From: an uncultured Oscillospiraceae bacterium
GTDB lineage: Bacteria; Bacillota; Clostridia; Oscillospirales; Oscillospiraceae
DNA length: 28,968 nucleotides
Direction: 5' to 3'
Assembly (NCBI GenBank): GCA_934589835.1
Contig: CAKTOK010000018.1
Coordinates: forward strand, 1-28,968
Position 1 is the stretch's first letter, and every line of letters starts with the position of its first letter. The position numbers were made by a program, and so were the translations under genes. Positions 1 to 7,257 of the stretch are shown in pieces. The notes under the pieces were generated by a model, which was given only the letters and a program-made list of their open reading frames with translations, was not told the DNA's origin and made no database searches.

Positions 1-102
1 CAGGCCCTCATCGCCATTGCCCATCCCGACTTCCGTCAGGAGCTCATGGCGGTATATGAGAGCCGCTTTCATGAGGCGTATCCCGACGGAGCCAACGCAT
101 AA
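1..102 (+). CDS. Acetyl-CoA hydrolase/CoA-transferase family protein, C-terminal fragment
   Basis: Only the last 33 codons lie in the window, open from base 1 and ending at TAA 100-102. The tail contains ALIAIAHPDFRQEL, which matches the very conserved C-terminal end of the acetyl-CoA hydrolase / 4-hydroxybutyrate or butyryl-CoA:acetate CoA-transferase family. These enzymes move CoA between short-chain acids during butyrate or amino-acid fermentation in the cytoplasm. The exact substrate cannot be read from the tail, and the catalytic Glu lies outside the window. The gene is followed by a GC-rich hairpin and has no visible link to the next gene. Confidence 0.75.
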   Translation, partial: QALIAIAHPDFRQELMAVYESRFHEAYPDGANA

Positions 103-118
103 CCAAAAGCATCCCGAC

Positions 119-163
119 GGCGGGGCTGCCGACGGTTCCTCCTTTTTCCGGAGGCGCCCCGCC
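119..163 (+). terminator. GC-rich hairpin after the CoA-transferase gene
   Basis: Outer arms GGCGGGGC (119-126) and GCCCCGCC (156-163) enclose an inner CCTCC/GGAGG stem (138-142/150-154). It starts 17 bp after the stop codon. No good U-tract follows, so it may work as a transcript 3' end rather than as a classical intrinsic terminator. Confidence 0.45.
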
Positions 164-230
164 ATTCGAACATAGCTTTTCTTTTCTAACCTCACTCTCA
201 ACTTTTTCATTTCTCTCCTCCCGCAATGTG

Positions 231-266
231 AAAGACCCCGCCTTGTTTCCATAAGGCGGGGTCTTT
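231..266. terminator. Perfect 14-bp stem-loop, likely terminator
   Basis: AAAGACCCCGCCTT (231-244) pairs perfectly with AAGGCGGGGTCTTT (253-266) around an 8-base loop. A-run and T-run flank the GC core on both sides, as in a bidirectional intrinsic terminator. It lies just upstream of the symporter start, so it could instead be a leader element of that gene. No clear sigma-A promoter for the symporter was found between 164 and 317. Confidence 0.55.
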
Positions 267-317
267 CACCAGAAAACGGGTGTCGGGCGCAGAGAAATGA
301 CACAGGGGGAACTGTGT

Positions 318-1757
318 ATGCTGAAAGCAAAAGGACAAGGCAATCAGATCGTTCCCATTCTGCTGGGGGCTCTGATCTGCGGCGTATTCTATTTCCTGCC
401 TGTCCCCGAGACGCTGGCGCGGTGTGCGGCGGAGGCAGGCTCTGATGGCCTTACCGCCATGCGCGTTCTGGGCGGGATCCTGTTGGCCATCGTATGGTGG
501 ATCGGCGGCGTTTTCCCGCATTGGATAACGACCATCACCATGCTGCTGCTCTGGGTGGTGCTGGGGCGGGTGCCGTTTACGATGGCGTTCTCCTCCTACG
601 CCAGCGCCACGGTGTGGCTCGTGATCGGCGCGTTCTGTCTGGCGGCCACCGTTACAAAAACGGGACTTTTTCACCGGATCACACTGGGGATGATCCGTGT
701 ATTCTCGCCCAATTTTGCGGGGCAGACGCTGGCGCTGCTGGTGGTAGGCACACTGTGCGCGCCGCTGATCCCCAGCGATGCGGCCAAGGCGGTGCTGGGT
801 GCGACGCTGGCGCAGAAAATGGCGGACGCCATGCTGTACCCCACAAGGAGCAGAGAGCGCTGCGGCCTCTTCATGGCGGCGTTTATCGGCTTTTGCATCT
901 CCTCGCCGGCATTTATGAGCGGCAGCGTTTTTACATACTCCATGTATGGCGCGCTGTCCCCGGCCAGTCAGGCGTCCATCTCCTGGCTCTCCTGGCTGGC
1001 GGCCATGCTGCCGTGGCTGCTGATCATCCTGACGGCCTCCTATCTCCTGATCATCCTGACGGCGTCGCCGCCGAAGGGCAGCGTTCGCATTACCCGCGAG
1101 TACGCGCGGGAGGAGTATGCCAAGCTGGGGCCGATGCGCGGCGAGGAGAAAAAGGCGCTCCTTCTGCTGGCCGGCGCCGTGCTGCTGTGGGTGCTGCAGG
1201 ATGTGGTGCATATCGACGCCGCCGTTACGGCCATGGCGGCGGCCCTCCTCTGCTTCGCGTGGCGGCTGCTGGGGGAGAAGGAGGTCAGCACGGCGGTCCC
1301 ATGGGCGCTGGTGCTGCATATCGGCGGCGTCATCAATCTGGGTACGATCCTGCCTGCGGTAGGACTGGACCGGTGGATCCAGGAACTGGTGCTCCCACTG
1401 TTCCGGAATATGTCCGCACCGGTGGAGGCCATCATCGCCACGTTTGTGCTGGTGCTGGCGGTCCGCGCGGTGATGGTCTCCCAGAACGCGGTGGTGGTGA
1501 TGATGGTGGCGCTGCTGTCCCCTGTGATGGCGGCGACAGGAGTAAGCGAATGGGGCATCGGACTGGTGATCTTAGCCACCGGCACCTGCTGGCTGCTGCC
1601 GTTCCAGAACACCGTATTTATCTCGGCCATGGCCTGCATGGAGGAGACGCTGACCCACCGGCAGACCATGAAGTACGCCGTCTTTTACGAGCTGTGCTCC
1701 CTTTTGGCGTTTCTGGTTTCCATCCCCTACTGGCGCTGGCTGGGCATAATCGCCTGA
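318..1757 (+). CDS. DASS-type (SLC13-like) anion:sodium symporter
   Basis: This is a 479-residue integral membrane protein, almost entirely hydrophobic with about eleven to twelve predicted membrane spans, of the divalent anion:Na+ symporter type (citrate, succinate, other dicarboxylates, or sulfate). The usual two SNT-like substrate loops appear in altered form: IPSDAAKAV in the first half, and VSQNAVVVMM plus LLPFQNTVF in the second. The substrate is therefore not predictable. I chose ATG 318 rather than the in-frame ATG 297 because AGGGGGA at 304-310 stands 7 bases upstream of 318, whereas 297 has no ribosome site. An internal 27-bp tandem duplication repeats LLIILTAS. The gene ends at a strong hairpin shared with convergent rpoN and is a single-gene unit. 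The family call is good; the transported anion is unknown. Confidence 0.8.
   Translation: MLKAKGQGNQIVPILLGALICGVFYFLPVPETLARCAAEAGSDGLTAMRVLGGILLAIVWWIGGVFPHWITTITMLLLWVVLGRVPFTMAFSSYASATVWLVIGAFCLAATVTKTGLFHRITLGMIRVFSPNFAGQTLALLVVGTLCAPLIPSDAAKAVLGATLAQKMADAMLYPTRSRERCGLFMAAFIGFCISSPAFMSGSVFTYSMYGALSPASQASISWLSWLAAMLPWLLIILTASYLLIILTASPPKGSVRITREYAREEYAKLGPMRGEEKKALLLLAGAVLLWVLQDVVHIDAAVTAMAAALLCFAWRLLGEKEVSTAVPWALVLHIGGVINLGTILPAVGLDRWIQELVLPLFRNMSAPVEAIIATFVLVLAVRAVMVSQNAVVVMMVALLSPVMAATGVSEWGIGLVILATGTCWLLPFQNTVFISAMACMEETLTHRQTMKYAVFYELCSLLAFLVSIPYWRWLGIIA
1021..1063 (+). repeat. 27-bp-period tandem duplication inside the symporter gene
   Basis: The string TGATCATCCTGACGG occurs at 1021-1035 and again at 1048-1062, offset by 27 bases. 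It encodes LLIILTAS twice in a row within one hydrophobic stretch, consistent with an in-frame duplication of nine codons. Confidence 0.7.
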
Positions 1758-1764
1758 GAAGCAT

Positions 1765-1812
1765 CATCAAGCAGCGGCAGAGGCCATTTGTGGCCTCTGC
1801 CGCTGCTTGATG
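1765..1812. terminator. 22-bp perfect bidirectional terminator hairpin
   Basis: Bases 1765-1786 are the exact reverse complement of 1791-1812, with a TTTG loop. It sits between the stop of the symporter (1757) and the stop of rpoN (1815) on opposite strands, so it should end transcription from both directions. U-tracts are poor, but the stem is very stable. Confidence 0.75.
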
Positions 1813-1814
1813 CG

Positions 1815-3161
1815 TTATTTCGGGATTTTCCGCTTCTGCGTGCCGGGGATGCCCATCTGGCTGCGGTAGGACGCCACGGTCCGCCGCGACAGCGGCACGC
1901 CCATTCCCTGCATTGCCTCGGAAATGGCCTGATCGGAGAGGGGGACGGCCTTGTCCTCGGCGTCGATGATCCGCTTCACCTGCATTTTGGCATACTCGGC
2001 GGAGACGGCCGTGCCGCTGGAGGTCTCCAGTCTGGCGGAGAACAGGCTTCGCAGCAGGATGACCTTTGTGTCCAGCAGGATGTACTTTTCCCGAATGGCA
2101 CGGCTGATGGTGGAGACGTTGACCCGGAGCGCCTGTGCAAGATCGCTCATGGTCATGGGCTGCAGCGGCTGACCGGAAAGGAGATGCGGCCCCTGCGTGC
2201 TCACGATGTATTCGATGATCTGCTGGATCAGCTGATCCCTGCCCTCCACGGCGGCGATCAGCTCCTCGGCCTCCCGCTTTTTCTGCTTGAGATAGTCCTG
2301 CGCCTCGTGGTAGGCCGCGCTGCCGATCATGGACAGATATGCCCGATTGCAGGAGAGGCGGCGCCATCGGCGGGCATACAGCTCCACGGAGAGCCTTCCG
2401 CCATCGCGGTGAATGACGGCCTCCGGAACGGCATACGGCTGCGGCGTCTGCGAGGCAAAGCCGTTGCTGGGGATGGGGTTGAGGGAGCGGATGACCCCGG
2501 CCGCCGCCTTCACGTCTCTTTCGGGCAGCTCCAGCAGCGCGGAAAGCCCCTTATAGTCCCGTTGGGCCAGCAGAGGAAGGCCGTAGCGGATGAGATGTAC
2601 GGTGCTGGCGGAGAAGTGGGACGTCTGCGCCAGCTGGAGCAGCAGGCACTCGGTCAGGTCCCGCGCACCGATCCCGGGCGGGTCCAGCGTCTGTATCACA
2701 AAGAGCGCCTGCTCCAGATCGAAAAGGGGACAGCCGCATTCTTGCGCCAGCTCGTCCAGCGGGCAGTCAAGATAGCCGTCGGAATTGAGGCAGTGAATGA
2801 GAAAAACGCAGGCGGGATACAGACGCTCGTCAAAGGATCTGATATTGGTCAGCTGCCAGATCAGATAGTCGGAGAGCGTTCGGGATGTGGCGATATTCTC
2901 AATGCCGTTCCAGTCTGCATCCGGCGCGGCGGAGCCGCTGTACGCCTCGTAATGGGAGACGGAGACAGCAGGCTCCGGCGCTTCTGCGGTCACCGGCGGG
3001 AAGGGCGTTGACTCGTAATCGATCAGCGGATTGGAAAGCGCCGCCTCATGCAAAAAGGAATCCAGCTGCAGCGCCGAAAGCTGGAGACAGCGCAGATTCA
3101 GCTGTATCTGTGGGGATAACGTCAGCTTTTGCAGCTGCTTCAGCTCGCTGCCGAGATCCAT
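1815..3161 (-). CDS. rpoN: RNA polymerase sigma-54 factor
   Basis: This encodes the 448-residue alternative sigma factor that directs RNA polymerase to -24/-12 promoters and needs an AAA+ enhancer-binding activator. Region I is at residues 1-47, Gln/Leu-rich, with LKQLQKLTLSPQIQLNLRCL. The core-binding and DNA-binding domains follow. The diagnostic RpoN box is RRTVASYRSQMGIP near the C-terminus. Length is normal for the family. ATG 3161 was chosen over an in-frame ATG 48 codons upstream because it begins region I directly and has AAAGGTGG upstream; the upstream extension is low-complexity and runs into the promoter. An extended -10 promoter lies about 80 bp upstream. No sigma-54 activator gene is present in the window and no convincing -24/-12 promoter was found nearby, so its targets are elsewhere. 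Confidence 0.95.
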   Translation of the reverse strand: MDLGSELKQLQKLTLSPQIQLNLRCLQLSALQLDSFLHEAALSNPLIDYESTPFPPVTAEAPEPAVSVSHYEAYSGSAAPDADWNGIENIATSRTLSDYLIWQLTNIRSFDERLYPACVFLIHCLNSDGYLDCPLDELAQECGCPLFDLEQALFVIQTLDPPGIGARDLTECLLLQLAQTSHFSASTVHLIRYGLPLLAQRDYKGLSALLELPERDVKAAAGVIRSLNPIPSNGFASQTPQPYAVPEAVIHRDGGRLSVELYARRWRRLSCNRAYLSMIGSAAYHEAQDYLKQKKREAEELIAAVEGRDQLIQQIIEYIVSTQGPHLLSGQPLQPMTMSDLAQALRVNVSTISRAIREKYILLDTKVILLRSLFSARLETSSGTAVSAEYAKMQVKRIIDAEDKAVPLSDQAISEAMQGMGVPLSRRTVASYRSQMGIPGTQKRKIPK

Positions 3162-3242
3162 ACCTACGCCACCTTTCACGAAAAATAGACGGCTGCTGCC
3201 CGTGCTGCCGACGCGGGGCGGGAGGGCCGCTGCTTTTTCCCT

Positions 3243-3250
3243 ATTATAAC
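3243..3250 (-). promoter_or_regulatory. Extended -10 promoter of rpoN
   Basis: On the minus strand the sequence reads TGTTATAAT, which fits the extended -10 pattern TGnTATAAT (TATAAT = 3248-3243). The -35 position 17 bp upstream (TGGCCT) is weak, as is common with extended -10 promoters. Confidence 0.6.
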
Positions 3251-3305
3251 AGAAAAGCCTCTGGGAGGCCAGTGCTTTTCCGTGCTGACGGCGATTTTTC
3301 CTCAC

Positions 3306-3345
3306 CCAAAGGGAAAGCCCGCGCTGGCGCGGGCTTTCCCTTTGG
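3306..3345. terminator. 18-bp perfect stem-loop between rpoN promoter and amidohydrolase gene
   Basis: CCAAAGGGAAAGCCCGCG (3306-3323) pairs with 3328-3345 around a CTGG loop. It lies about 50 bp past the amidohydrolase stop on the minus strand and upstream of the rpoN promoter, so it most likely insulates rpoN from amidohydrolase transcription. No U-tract follows. The rest of 3346-3396 is a purine-rich spacer with nothing recognised. Confidence 0.55.
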
Positions 3346-3396
3346 AAGGGGGGATAAGAAATGAAAAAGTGTAAGTAAAATGGGGGGGAGAAGCGG

Positions 3397-4701
3397 TCAT
3401 CGCCGATCCGGCGCGATGCGCCGGACGATCCGTTCGATCTCCTCGTAGACGCGGCGGATATCCATGGTGGGAAAGCGGCCGTTCTCGTAGAGGATGCGGC
3501 CCCGCACCATCGTCAGGCGAACCATGGCGCCATTGGCGGCATAGACCAGATCGCTCTCCGGCGACAGATCCGGATGCAGCGCGGGAGCGGTCCGATCCAG
3601 CGCGATCAGGTCTGCGTCCATGCCGCAGCGGAGCATTCCGGCCTCCCCGGTACGGCCCTGCGAGGCCAGACCGGCCTGCGTGGCCATTTCCAGCACCTGA
3701 CGGGCCGGCAGCAGACAGGGATCGTTGTTCAGCATCTTCTGCACCAAGGCGGTGGTTTTCATCGTCTCAAAGAGGTCTGCCGAGTTGTTGGAGCACACGC
3801 CGTCCGTTCCCAACGCCACGGGAATGCCCTTCTCCAGATAGGGACGGAGATTGGCAAAGCCGCAGCAGCACTTATAATTGCTGGCGGGATCATGGACGAT
3901 CACGGCCCCGTGATCTCTTAGGATCTGCTGATCCGTCTCATCCAGCCAGATACCGTGTACGGCGGCGACGCGATTGCGGAAGACGCCGGCCTTTTCCAGC
4001 AGACGGACCGGCGTATCGCCATGACGCGACCGGCACGTCTCCAGCTCCGCCTCTGTCTCTGCCAGATGAACGTGGATGCCAATGCCGTGCTCTGCCGCCA
4101 TGTCGCCGATAAAGCGCCACAGTGCAGGCGGCGTCTGCCAGCAGCTCTGGATGCTGGTGTCACAGCGGATGCGGCCGTTGTCGTAGCCGTTCCACTGGCG
4201 GATGGTGTGCAGGGACTCCTGTACACCGGCGTGGTGAGCCGGTATAAACGGCTCCTCTGCGGTGATGCTCTCGCAGATATTGGCCTTGATCCCTGTTTCC
4301 GCCGCCGCACGGAGCAGCTCCCCGGAGGCGCGGTACATATCGCTGACGCAGGTGGTGCCGGCGGCCAGCAGCTCCGCGATGCCCAGCATGGCGCCCCAGT
4401 AGAAATCGTCCCTTGTCAGGGAGGCTTCCGCCGGCCAGATATACTGCGCCAGCCACTGGGAGAGGGGGTAGTCGTCCTTCAGGCCCCGCAGGAGCGTCAT
4501 GGGCGTGTGAGTGTGGGCGTTGACCAGCCCCGGCATCACCAGCCAGCCGCTGCCGTCAAGGACTCTATCAAAGGGCGGCGATGCGGCGCCGATGGAGGCT
4601 ATCTTGCCGCCGCAGATCACGAGGGAGGCGTCCCGCAGCACCGGCGGCTGCTGCGGATCCAGTGGCACCAGTGTTGCGTGCTCGATGCAGATGCGCTCCA
4701 T
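3397..4701 (-). CDS. Amidohydrolase, MTA/SAH deaminase-like (purine/nucleoside aminohydrolase)
   Basis: This 434-residue cytoplasmic metal-dependent deaminase belongs to the amidohydrolase superfamily, closest in pattern to 5-methylthioadenosine/S-adenosylhomocysteine deaminases. Visible are MPGLVNAHTHTPMTLLRG (metal ligands H63 and H65), HVHLAETEAE, AVHGIWLDE, a HDPASNYK segment and LGTDGVCSNN with the metal-binding Asp near residue 298. Family members deaminate adenine-type rings in adenosine, MTA or SAH. The usual SNLKLASG segment reads SNYKCCCGFANL here, with three consecutive Cys, so substrate preference may differ. ATG 4701 has AAGGAGG seven bases upstream; an ATG six codons earlier does not. 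It is transcribed divergently from the nucleoside cluster with its own strong promoter and probable operator, which suggests it feeds the same pathway. A guanine-type deaminase is a less likely alternative. Confidence 0.8.
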   Translation of the reverse strand: MERICIEHATLVPLDPQQPPVLRDASLVICGGKIASIGAASPPFDRVLDGSGWLVMPGLVNAHTHTPMTLLRGLKDDYPLSQWLAQYIWPAEASLTRDDFYWGAMLGIAELLAAGTTCVSDMYRASGELLRAAAETGIKANICESITAEEPFIPAHHAGVQESLHTIRQWNGYDNGRIRCDTSIQSCWQTPPALWRFIGDMAAEHGIGIHVHLAETEAELETCRSRHGDTPVRLLEKAGVFRNRVAAVHGIWLDETDQQILRDHGAVIVHDPASNYKCCCGFANLRPYLEKGIPVALGTDGVCSNNSADLFETMKTTALVQKMLNNDPCLLPARQVLEMATQAGLASQGRTGEAGMLRCGMDADLIALDRTAPALHPDLSPESDLVYAANGAMVRLTMVRGRILYENGRFPTMDIRRVYEEIERIVRRIAPDRR

Positions 4702-4717
4702 CAGCAGGCCTCCTTGC

Positions 4718-4738
4718 AATTTGTTTCGCTAACAATTT
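4718..4738 (-). promoter_or_regulatory. Imperfect palindrome downstream of the amidohydrolase promoter (putative operator)
   Basis: Plus-strand bases 4718-4738 read AATTTGTTTCGC then TAACAATTT. The arms TTGTT/AACAA surround a five-base centre, with further matching bases outside. The site lies just past the -10 box, where a repressor would block transcription. It shares the core TTAGCG (minus strand) with the palindrome at 4880-4902. The LacI protein encoded at 11509 is the obvious candidate binder, by inference only. Confidence 0.45.
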
Positions 4739-4740
4739 CA

Positions 4741-4769
4741 GTTATAGCAGAGATGGATTCTCTTGTCAA
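4741..4769 (-). promoter_or_regulatory. Sigma-A promoter of the amidohydrolase gene
   Basis: On the minus strand TTGACA (4769-4764), a 17-base spacer, and TATAAC (4746-4741). This is a near-consensus vegetative promoter placed about 40 bp upstream of the AAGGAGG ribosome site. Confidence 0.8.
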
Positions 4770-4847
4770 CCCCCGAAAAAATTCCTCCTTAAAATTGCAT
4801 AATCCTACAAAAATGCAGACATAAGCACATATTGTGGCAAAACAGAG

Positions 4848-4876
4848 TTGACATTGATTCCCGCCTGTGCTATGTT
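4848..4876 (+). promoter_or_regulatory. Sigma-A promoter of the ABC importer/nucleoside cluster
   Basis: Perfect -35 TTGACA (4848-4853), a 17-base spacer and -10 TATGTT (4871-4876). It lies about 50 bp upstream of the substrate-binding protein start and directs transcription into the whole plus-strand cluster. Confidence 0.85.
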
Positions 4877-4879
4877 TTG

Positions 4880-4902
4880 GTAAACAGTTTAGCGCTGTTT
4901 AC
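4880..4902 (+). promoter_or_regulatory. Inverted repeat at the transcription start of the importer operon (putative operator)
   Basis: GTAAACAG (4880-4887) and CTGTTTAC (4895-4902) are exact inverted copies separated by seven bases containing TTTAGCG. The repeat covers the expected +1 region of the promoter just upstream, a classical repressor position. The core TTAGCG is shared with the palindrome serving the divergent amidohydrolase promoter. Confidence 0.6.
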
Positions 4903-4924
4903 TAAAAATGTTAAGGAGGATTCT

Positions 4925-6283
4925 ATGAAGAAGATCATTGCGATGCTGCTGTCCGTGCTGATGCTGGGTTCCCTGCTGGCCGGCTGCGGCGGAAAGCCTG
5001 TGCAGGATGATCCTTCCCCCGCTGAAGGAAAGAAAGAAATCACCATGTGGTTCTGGGGCACGTCCGACTATCAGAGAACTGCCATGGAAAAGTATCTGGT
5101 GGAGGGCTTCAACGCTTCCCAGGATGAGTACACCCTGTCTGTGGAGTACCGTGCGTCCGTGGATAACGACATCACGGTGGCCCTCTCCGGCGGCGGCGGT
5201 CCGGACATCATCTACGGCTCCGGTCCCGCCTTTGTGGCAGGCTACGCGGCCCAGGGGCTGCTGCTGAATCTGGACAGCTACTCCCAGCAGTATGGCTGGA
5301 AGGATCGTCTGGTGGACGCCTATTATGACCTGTGCACCACCAACGGCAGCCTGTACAGCCTGCCCGGCGCCCTCAGCGGCATTGGTGTGTTCTACAACGC
5401 CAAGCTTCTGGAGGACAACGGCTGGGCCGTGCCCACCACCTATGATGAGCTGGTGGCGGTGATGGATCAGGCCATCGCCAAGGGCCTGCACGGCGGCATC
5501 ATCGGTGCCAAGGACTGGCGCTACACCAACGACTGGCCCGTGAGTATGCTCTTTGCCAGCGTGGCCGGCCCCGAGGCTGTCTACAAGTGCCTGACCGGTG
5601 AACAGAAGTGGAACTCCCCCGAGATCACCGAAGCCACCGAGGAGCTGGTGAAGTGGTACAACGCCGGCTACTTCGGCGGCGAGGATTACTGGAACGTGGA
5701 CGCCAACGAGTCCTGCCAGATGCTGCTGGACGGCGGCACGCCCTTCTTCTTTGCTCCGCTCAACGGCTTCCAGTGGCTGAAGAACGTGGCCACCTCCGAG
5801 GAGCAGCTGGCGGACATCGGCTTCATGCCCATGCCCAGCAAGAACAGCGACAGCCCCGCCGTGATGCTGGGCTCCGTCTGCACCTTCTCCATCAATGCCA
5901 AGAGTGAGAATCCCGACGGCGCCGCCGCGGTGATGGATTACATGATGACCGCCGACTTTGCGTCCAGTATGTCCGCCGAGTGGCCCGGCTACTGGGGTCT
6001 GCCTCTGAAGGATCTGACCAGCATGGATACCTCCGCCTTCACCGGCCTGTCTGTGCAGTACATGAAGGCGTGCGCCGACACCATCGACGCGCTGAACAGC
6101 GGCAGCTTCGGCTACATGGCCTCCGGCTGCTTCCCCGCTGTGACCTATGAGACGTGCATCGACATCGATACCGTCTGGCTGGGCAGCCAGTCCGTGTCCG
6201 ACTTCCTGGATGCGATGGATGCCGCCTATGCCGAGGACGTGGCTGCGGGCTCCGTGATCCCCGTTCCTCAGCCCACATTCTGA
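4925..6283 (+). CDS. ABC transporter substrate-binding lipoprotein (family 1, CUT1 type)
   Basis: This 452-residue extracellular lipoprotein captures a solute for the importer encoded by the next two genes. It has a type II signal peptide with lipobox LLAGC and lipidated Cys21, then a Ser/Pro/Glu linker and a family-1 solute-binding fold (ITMWFWG strand at about residue 40, GGPDIIYGSG, LPGALSGIGVFYNAKLL typical of sugar binders). The start ATG 4925 follows AAGGAGGA at 4913-4920. The fold is the sugar/oligosaccharide type, not the BMP-type nucleoside receptor, although the downstream genes are nucleoside enzymes. It is the first gene after a strong promoter and operator and is followed by a large stem-loop, which fits the usual higher expression of the binding protein over its permeases. 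The ligand is unknown; a nucleoside or N-glycoside is suggested by context only. Confidence 0.85.
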   Translation: MKKIIAMLLSVLMLGSLLAGCGGKPVQDDPSPAEGKKEITMWFWGTSDYQRTAMEKYLVEGFNASQDEYTLSVEYRASVDNDITVALSGGGGPDIIYGSGPAFVAGYAAQGLLLNLDSYSQQYGWKDRLVDAYYDLCTTNGSLYSLPGALSGIGVFYNAKLLEDNGWAVPTTYDELVAVMDQAIAKGLHGGIIGAKDWRYTNDWPVSMLFASVAGPEAVYKCLTGEQKWNSPEITEATEELVKWYNAGYFGGEDYWNVDANESCQMLLDGGTPFFFAPLNGFQWLKNVATSEEQLADIGFMPMPSKNSDSPAVMLGSVCTFSINAKSENPDGAAAVMDYMMTADFASSMSAEWPGYWGLPLKDLTSMDTSAFTGLSVQYMKACADTIDALNSGSFGYMASGCFPAVTYETCIDIDTVWLGSQSVSDFLDAMDAAYAEDVAAGSVIPVPQPTF

Positions 6284-6298
6284 TCTGTGCTTCTGACA

Positions 6299-6343
6299 GT
6301 GCGGGGCGGCCATACAGCCATAGGCCGTATGGCCGCCCCGCAC
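6299..6343 (+). terminator. Intercistronic 17-bp stem-loop (attenuator or mRNA stabiliser)
   Basis: GTGCGGGGCGGCCATAC (6299-6315) pairs perfectly with 6327-6343 around an 11-base loop. It lies between the binding protein and its permeases, with no U-tract after it. Such elements often protect the 3' end of the upstream mRNA or partly stop polymerase, giving more binding protein than permease. Confidence 0.6.
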
Positions 6344-6376
6344 CCTATCTCGATCGTCACTTTCAAGGAGGACATC

Positions 6377-7255
6377 ATGTGGAAGACTGTCCGAAAAAAA
6401 GCGTATCTGGTCCTGCTCCTGCCGGCGCTGCTCATCAGCGTCAGCGTCGTGTTGATCCCGGGCATCCAAACGATTTACGCTTCTTTTACCGATTGGAACG
6501 GTTTTGCCGCAGAGAAGCATTTTCTGGGGCTGCAAAACTACATTAAGCTTTTTCAAAACGATTATTTCCGGATCGCCATCAAGAACAATATCATCTGGAT
6601 GGTCCTGTTCCTGACGGTGCCGGTTGTGGTCGGCATGGGCATGGCGCTGCTTCTGCTGCAGCGCAAGCGCAGCCGGAATATCCTGCAAATGATTTTCCTG
6701 ATCCCCTATGTGCTGGCCCCTGTGGTCACGGCCATGATCTTCAAGAATATCATTTACAGCCCTACCTCAGGCTTTATCCATTTTCTCAATGAGCTGAACA
6801 TCGGACTGAAGCTCTCCAATCCTCTGACCAACCGGCAGTTCGGCATCATTGCCGTGGCCGCCGTGGATATGTGGCATTTCTGGAGCTATCTGATGATCAT
6901 TTATCTGGCGGCGCTGCGGCAGACGCCGCAGGAGCAGCTGGAGGCGGCGCGGCTGGACGGCGCCAATTTCCGCCAGCTCTTTTTCAACGTGTATCTGCCC
7001 AATATCCGCCCTACCGTACACCTGCTGTCCATCATGATCGTGATCTTCTCCTTCCTGGCCTTCGATTACGTAAATCTGCTGACGCAGGGCGGTCCGGCAC
7101 ACTACACGGAGGTGCTGGCTACACTGGCCTACACCAGCGCCTTCTCGGAGCGGCGGCTGGGCATGGCCTCCGCCATCTCCGTGACCATGAGCATATTCGG
7201 GCTGATCGCCTCCGTGATCTACACAAGGCTGACCATGAAGGAGGAGCGTGATTAA
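6377..7255 (+). CDS. ABC sugar-type permease, MalF/UgpA-like
   Basis: This 292-residue inner-membrane subunit has about six membrane spans and an EAA loop near residues 190-210 (EQLEAARLDGANFRQLF) that docks the ATPase. The N-terminus KKAYLVLLLPALL and the segment FTDWNGF are typical of the first CUT1 permease. ATG 6377 was chosen because AAGGAGGA (6365-6372) lies just upstream; the reading frame is open further 5' but that part covers the stem-loop. It forms the channel with the second permease, whose start is only two bases after this stop. No ATP-binding subunit is encoded anywhere in the window. Confidence 0.9.
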   Translation: MWKTVRKKAYLVLLLPALLISVSVVLIPGIQTIYASFTDWNGFAAEKHFLGLQNYIKLFQNDYFRIAIKNNIIWMVLFLTVPVVVGMGMALLLLQRKRSRNILQMIFLIPYVLAPVVTAMIFKNIIYSPTSGFIHFLNELNIGLKLSNPLTNRQFGIIAVAAVDMWHFWSYLMIIYLAALRQTPQEQLEAARLDGANFRQLFFNVYLPNIRPTVHLLSIMIVIFSFLAFDYVNLLTQGGPAHYTEVLATLAYTSAFSERRLGMASAISVTMSIFGLIASVIYTRLTMKEERD

Positions 7256-7257
7256 CA

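Noticed and set aside
44..226. Small minus-strand frames with a GGAGG-like site near 215-226
   Set aside because: They run antisense through the CoA-transferase tail and two hairpins and show no conserved features.
4699..4769. A 22-codon minus-strand frame starting at TTG 4769 and overlapping the amidohydrolase start
   Set aside because: Its start codon is part of the -35 box TTGACA, so it would lie upstream of the transcription start. The AAGGAGG before it is 14 bases away.
4838..4855. Possible sigma-54 promoter (TGGC...TTG) before the importer operon
   Set aside because: The spacing between the TGG and TTG elements is two bases too long for -24/-12, while a perfect TTGACA-N17-TATGTT overlaps it.
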